In this document: in pieces, positions 59,590 through 64,000 of the stretch
Layout of the letters: the number at the start of each line of letters is the position of its first letter
Position numbering within the stretch: the first letter of the stretch is position 1
Assembly: GCF_032062135.1 (NCBI RefSeq)
Contig: NC_092859.1
Location: 50,839,331-50,903,330, forward strand
DNA: 64,000 bases
Direction of reading: 5' to 3'
From: Pyxicephalus adspersus
Lineage: Eukaryota; Chordata; Amphibia; Anura; Pyxicephalidae
Notes under the pieces: generated by a model
The model's input: only the letters and a program-made list of their open reading frames with translations
Told to the model about the DNA's origin: nothing
Databases searched by the model: none
Position numbers and translations under genes: made by a program

Positions 59590-61560
59590 AATATGGTATT
59601 GGTTTTGCTGGATTGGCTCAAGTTTTTGAAATAATGACCTCAATAATAACTTTCTAGAAAACGAATGAAACATGAAAATTAAGAAAAAGTAAACTAGATA
59701 TGCCTTTGTATACAAAATTAAATTTTTGAAATACCTAATGTCAATATATTGTATATTCAGTATATTTACAGAAGTAATCACAAAGAAGTTGAAAAATTTT
59801 GTCTAATTTCCTTTTATGCTGATGATCAGGACAATCACGTTGAAGGCTCCAGCAGTAGTCTGCCATCATGTCTATCCCATCTGCCCTGATACCTTTCTTC
59901 CATCACCCCTATATCTTGATGGAACCTCTCCCCTTGTTCCTCACTGAAATCGACAAGGTTTTCTGGACATTTTTGCAAATGGTTATACAAATAGTGTACC
60001 TTTATGCTCATAGTAGCACCCAAATTTTTAAAGTTTAAGAGCAAGTTATGTAACAGTTTTTCATAACTTTGTGCTTTATAGTTACCCAAGAAATTCTTGA
60101 CAACCATGACATAGCTGTGCCAGGCAGAAGCTTCAGTATCAGTCATGTAACTTGTGAAATTTGAATCATTTATCAATTTCCAAATATGGGGTCCATCAAA
60201 GATTCCTGCTTTTAGTTTTCAGTACTCAGTCCAGGGAAGAATCTACAAATGTATTTGAAGAAATCACCGTCCTTGTTCAGAGCTCTAACAAATTTCTTAA
60301 TGAATCCCAACTTTATGTGTAGTGGAGGGAGAATGATTTTTTTCTTTGTCAACCATTGGCTCTTTATTTATGTTTGCTGCATCTTTTTTAATGTTTTTCC
60401 TTAGAGGCCATGTCACTTTTTTCCAGTGATCCTGCTTTGGTCTACAATCCCACAAGCAGGTGAACTATGGGTACTTTGTGTATTCACTTTGCTGACCAAG
60501 TAGGAAGTTCACCAATTTTAAATCAACACATATGGACCATTGGTGTTCATTACAGCAAAGCTTTTGTAAGACCATTTTGATAATATATTTTTTAGTTTTG
60601 TTGAGTGACCAATTGGAAATGATGCATAACAGTTGCCATTATCCAGTAAAACAGATTTCAAACTTCTAAGTGGAATGGTCTATGAAAAGCCGCCAGTCTT
60701 CTGCTCGGTATTCTGGTACTCCCATATGGGCTAGTAGTCCAGGGATGTTACAACAGTACACAAAGTCTTCATCTTCACTGAAATATGGTAGGAGTGTCAC
60801 CTCGCTTGTCCAATAAACCGTTATTTTAACTTCCGATCTCAGATAGTTCTTTTCGTTTAGCCTGGATGCTAAAAGTTCAGATGCTTGTTTTGACAGACTA
60901 AGGTCACGTATTAAATCATTGTTCAGATACATTGTTCAGATACAATAAACCATGTTAGATACAGGAATATCAGGAAATGTACTGAACATATGGTGTGGGT
61001 ATGGGAACATCAGCACCCTGCGGCACAGGTCATCTTGCTGATTCCAAATCAGGGTACTTCTGCTTTTTTTCCTTGTACTGATTGAAACCTTTTACATTCA
61101 CAGCACAAAAGTAACAATCATTATGATGATTTTTGGGGCCTCGCCATACCATAGTTACACCAAATTTCAAACTTTTTGAACATGTTTTGCATACCATATG
61201 GGGAGCCCAATACTTATCTTGGCCCCCCAGTTTAATACGAAAATATGCAAGATATGCTTGTTTCACAAATTCTGTAATGTTTCTACTATTATTCACCACA
61301 AATGTAGCAAAATACATTAGGGTCATTTAAACAATTTCTTGAAGAACTCATATTTCTGTAAAAAAGAAAATGTAGGAATAAAAAGAAGGCAAATTATTTT
61401 TTTAATAAAAATAATGCTACATTTAATATATAAAATGCAAAGCATTAGTGTAAATAAAGATTGATAATATTATGTTTTGTTAACATTTGTTGTTGGTAAA
61501 AATCGTCTATTCCGATTCCTGTATCAAAAGAACTAGAGCCAATTCAATGAAACTGATGTA
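59590..61560 (-). mobile_element. Possible element around the GERFHQD gene, ends tentative
   Basis: GGATTGGCTCAAGTTTTTGA (about 59609) and, inverted, GAATTGGCTCTAGTTCTTTT (about 61546-61527) face each other outside the broken gene. The match is about 25 bp and imperfect. If they are element ends or subterminal repeats, the gene is inside a DNA transposon of about 2 kb. No target duplication was recognised. Confidence 0.3.
59835..61326 (-). pseudogene. Broken copy of an unnamed repetitive gene (GERFHQD family)
   Basis: Function unknown. Minus-strand blocks in order: ITEFVKQAYLAYF, KLGGQDKYWAPHMVCKTC, FGVTMVWRGPKNHHNDCYFC (61326-61030; two CxxC pairs suggest a zinc site), NDLIRDLSLSKQASELLASR and NIPGLLAHMG, EDWRLFID (60932-60666), then VDLKLVNFLLGQQSEYTKYP, a stop in place of Cys, FTCLWDCR...DHW (60520-60420), then in another frame LPPLHIKLGFIKKFVRALNK (about 60330-60270), then NLGATMSIKVHYLYNHL, EEQGERFHQDIGVMEERYQG (60176-59835). 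I recall the same block order from many multi-copy predicted proteins of fish, arthropods and cnidarians, normally uninterrupted; the copy number suggests a transposon. Here at least three stops or frameshifts break it. The D/E residues in DLK, CLWD and GERFHQD could be part of an RNase H-like nuclease, but that is my inference. Confidence 0.8.
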
Positions 61561-61904
61561 ATTTCTGGATTCAGCAGACCTGAAATACACTAACTATATT
61601 AAAAAATCCTTGACAAGTGAAACTTTTTTTTTTTTTGTTGAGCTGTGTAATCATCCATCAAAACATAATATTTCTACCCTACTAGCATCCTTCCTAATGG
61701 TGTGTCGAGTTTTTAAAAAAAGCGGTGTCCATTCTGTGCAATGTCCTCCTTAATCCCTGTCCCACTTAGCTTTTCCATATTTTAATAAGTACACACACAC
61801 TTGTTTTCTCCCCCACCTATTGAAATCCTAATTAGAATTCCTTACTGCTCTCTTCACAATTCAAATATAAAATAAATTATAAAACTATTGATTCTCCACA
61901 CATC

Positions 61905-63180
61905 AAATAATCCTCAGGTGTAGATGGCTACTCCAATGAATACTGCAAAAAATTCAAATCTCAGATAGCACCTTATCTTGTGAAGGTCTTTGATTTAGCA
62001 ACATCCTCTGGATCCTCTTTCTTAGGTAAATGCTTCAAGCAGTCATTGTTACCATTGCCAAATCTGGAAAAGATCCAACAACTTACCAGCAATCAAACCC
62101 ATTTCTTTTTAAATATAGATTTTAAGGTTTTTGCAAAATTGATGGCTTTTAGACTGATGGATGTGGTCCCCACTTTTATAGCGCCTGATCAGGTCAGCTT
62201 TGTTAAAAATAGGCAAGCTCCTAATGGGACTAGGAGAGTGTCTAACGTTCTTCACTATTCAGAATTATGCAAACAGCCTTTGGACGCAGAGAAAATGTTT
62301 GATTAGAGTACACTATGGCTATTTATCTAGTCTGCTTGACAAGTTGAGATTCTTGAGCTCTATCAAATCGGTAATTATGTCCCTATATTCTCAATTATCA
62401 GCAAGAATCTTTTCTTCTGGAACTCTTTCAAAAGAAGTTGCAATCACCAATGGAATCCAACAGGGGTTTTTCCTGTCCCCTTTATTATTTATAATGTTAA
62501 AAAACCTGGTGGAACATGTATGGAGTAATAAGGCTGTTCATGGTATCAAGATTCACAACCGGGAGCATAAAGTCAGTCTTTTTGTGGATCACCCTCCCTG
62601 CCAGTACAAATCAACTATTCTCCTACAATTTTAAATATTTATTAATGACAGTACCAAAGGAGATTATTTATTTGAATTGGACAGAGCTATCTATGGTAGG
62701 TAGAATTGCATCTTTTAAGGTGTTTATTCTACCGAAAATCTTGTACTTGTTTCATGCTATAGTTGTTCCCCCTCTTAACATTTATCTCCTAGCCCTCCAA
62801 AAAATACTAACGTTTTGTTCGGAATAGGAAAAGACCTAGATGTGTGTTCATATTTTGACCCAGCAAAAAAGGTTAGGGGTATGGGGCTCCTTGATTTGTG
62901 ACATTATTATGCAGCAGCTCTACTATCCCAAGTATCTCTATTGGTGGCATCCCACTTCCAACAAGATCTCGTCGAAAAAACCCCAGATACAAAGCAGCTA
63001 ATATTGACAATTAAACTACTGTAGGTCTCCCAGTGCCAAATACTGTATACCTATGTATACCTATACCTGTTTGACTTTCAAAACAGAATTTATTCTTCTA
63101 GGTAAATTTATCCCCTACTTTATATGCACATGTGGGCTAAAAACCCACATGCATCATACATTCTGTGAGAATAGAACTAA
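61905..63180 (+). pseudogene. L1/Tx1-type LINE ORF2 fragment (RT)
   Basis: SSGVDGYSNEYCKKFKS (the PGPDGF block), NIDFKVFAKLMAFRLMDVVP, IAPDQVSFVKNRQ (DQxGFxxxR), then NGIQQGFFLSPLLF (motif B) and KVSLFVDHPP, where FADD is expected, so motif C is lost. Then ILPKILYLFHAIVVP and, to 63180, decayed C-terminal sequence. Several frameshifts; motif A region is scrambled. Both ends are truncated. Confidence 0.85.
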
Positions 63181-63326
63181 GCTTATTTGGGTATTCAAGT
63201 AGATTATAGAATTATTAATATTTTGCAGTACCTACAATTTTTAAAGAAAGTACAATACTGTCTTGTATTAGAAGTAGTTTAGAAATAAGCTTGCTCAATA
63301 CTTAGACCTCATTAAAAAGTAAAAAG

Positions 63327-63410
63327 TTCAGTTTTGAGCACCAGTTTACAAATGGATGTTGAGGAAATAGGGAGAGTGCAGAGAGGGGCTATTAAACTGT
63401 TTAAAAGTGC
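63327..63410 (+). pseudogene. Short CR1-type LINE fragment
   Basis: AGTTCAGTTTTGAGCACCAG through AGAGTGCAGAGAGGGGCTAT matches 58636-58710 (QFWAP to RVQRRA block). Only about 85 bp. Confidence 0.6.
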
Positions 63411-63469
63411 TAAAATAAATTAAAACCATCAGGGATAGCTGCTCCGGGTTATAAATGATTGCCTTAGAA

Positions 63470-63545
63470 CAGTGGTGCCCAACCTTTTTTCATCTGGGGG
63501 CCGCTGTTGACATTATGATAAAACTTGCGGGCCACAATGGAAACA
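63470..63545 (+). mobile_element. hAT-type transposon left end
   Basis: CAGTGGTGCCCAACCTTTTT and GGGGGCCGC then GCGGGCCAC are typical hAT terminal and subterminal sequence. The candidate 8-bp duplication CCTTAGAA is at 63462-63469; the other end is not in the window. Confidence 0.7.
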
Positions 63546-64000
63546 AACAATAAAGATGTATGTTTAAAACGGAAATAGTTTTAATTTAAAATGAAATTTA
63601 AAATGAAAATTAATTTAAAATGAAATTACATTGAAATGCACCAAATAAAAGAGATGACAAATTAGGAACTTTTGCATTCACCATTTAATGGTCATTTTTT
63701 AAATGTACATGTCTTTACTATTACATATTCAGGTCCCTACATCTTCCCATTGCTGAAAAATTGGGGTTCACTGGAGGTCTCCCACTTTTCATACATTTTA
63801 ATATATCTAAGGTTTCCTTTACAGGAGAAATTGGGGTTCAAAGAACAGAAGCGGATATTTATGTGACAAGGCACCATGAAATGGTAGGAGTGATAAAATT
63901 TTAGTGTGGAGGGAGGGTTAGTCAAAAGAGTCCCCCTCTTATCCTACAGTTCCCTTCCTCTACTGTTTAAGAGAAATTGGGGTTCACAGAAGGTAAGTGG
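63546..64000. other. hAT interior or unique DNA; recurring TTGGGGTTCA
   Basis: No coding domain. GAAATTGGGGTTCA-like blocks recur at 63756, 63827 and 63973, spaced about 70 and 146 bp. Confidence 0.35.

Noticed and set aside
1..64000. CRISPR arrays, operons, rRNA or intact tRNA genes
   Set aside because: None seen; the sequence is eukaryotic, and the only tRNA-like parts are SINE heads.

Overview
This is vertebrate nuclear DNA, most probably from a frog. It is AT-rich, has no operon-like gene packing, and is filled with decayed transposons. The mix is typical of anurans: L1/Tx1-type and CR1-type LINEs, tRNA-derived SINEs with a V-SINE-like central block, hAT, Tc1/mariner-like and piggyBac elements, palindromic MITEs, and a probable solo LTR. 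Species cannot be told from the sequence alone.

One piece of a cellular gene is convincing: a 158-bp exon on the minus strand (49957-50114), with good splice sites and a protein matching the N-terminal part of the JADE family (best fit JADE2/PHF15). I found no neighbouring JADE exon, so most of the window is probably JADE intron plus downstream DNA. Everything else that codes is mobile-element debris.

Layout. 0-10 kb: L1 3' fragments, a long-inverted-repeat element (4.36-6.12 kb), a probable solo LTR (7.7-8.4 kb) and an internally deleted L1 with intact ends and target duplication (8.8-9.64 kb). 10-20 kb: MITE with 17-bp inverted ends, SINE, L1 reverse-transcriptase fragment, Tigger-like MITE (14 kb), hAT with a perfect 8-bp duplication (15.9-16.6 kb), palindromic MITE (19.8 kb). 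20-35 kb: an exact 167-bp repeat pair, a second long-inverted-repeat element (25.9-26.6 kb), a CR1 3' end, a long L1 ORF2 relic on the minus strand (27.3-29.5 kb), an inverted minisatellite (33 kb). 35-45 kb: the longest L1 ORF2 relic (35.6-39.4 kb), then a piggyBac element (41.3-44.35 kb) that split a palindromic MITE at TTAG. 45-56 kb: SINE, 5'-truncated L1 with target duplication, the JADE exon, LTR-like repeat, inverted L1. 56-64 kb: third LTR-like repeat, CR1 with an intact reverse-transcriptase core, a broken copy of an unnamed repetitive gene family (59.8-61.3 kb), another L1 piece and a hAT end.

Most unusual items: the broken gene at 59.8-61.3 kb, whose conserved blocks I recognise from many unannotated predicted proteins but which has no function I can name; a short recurring motif resembling a hammerhead-ribozyme core, found three times; and the piggyBac insertion at TTAG rather than TTAA.
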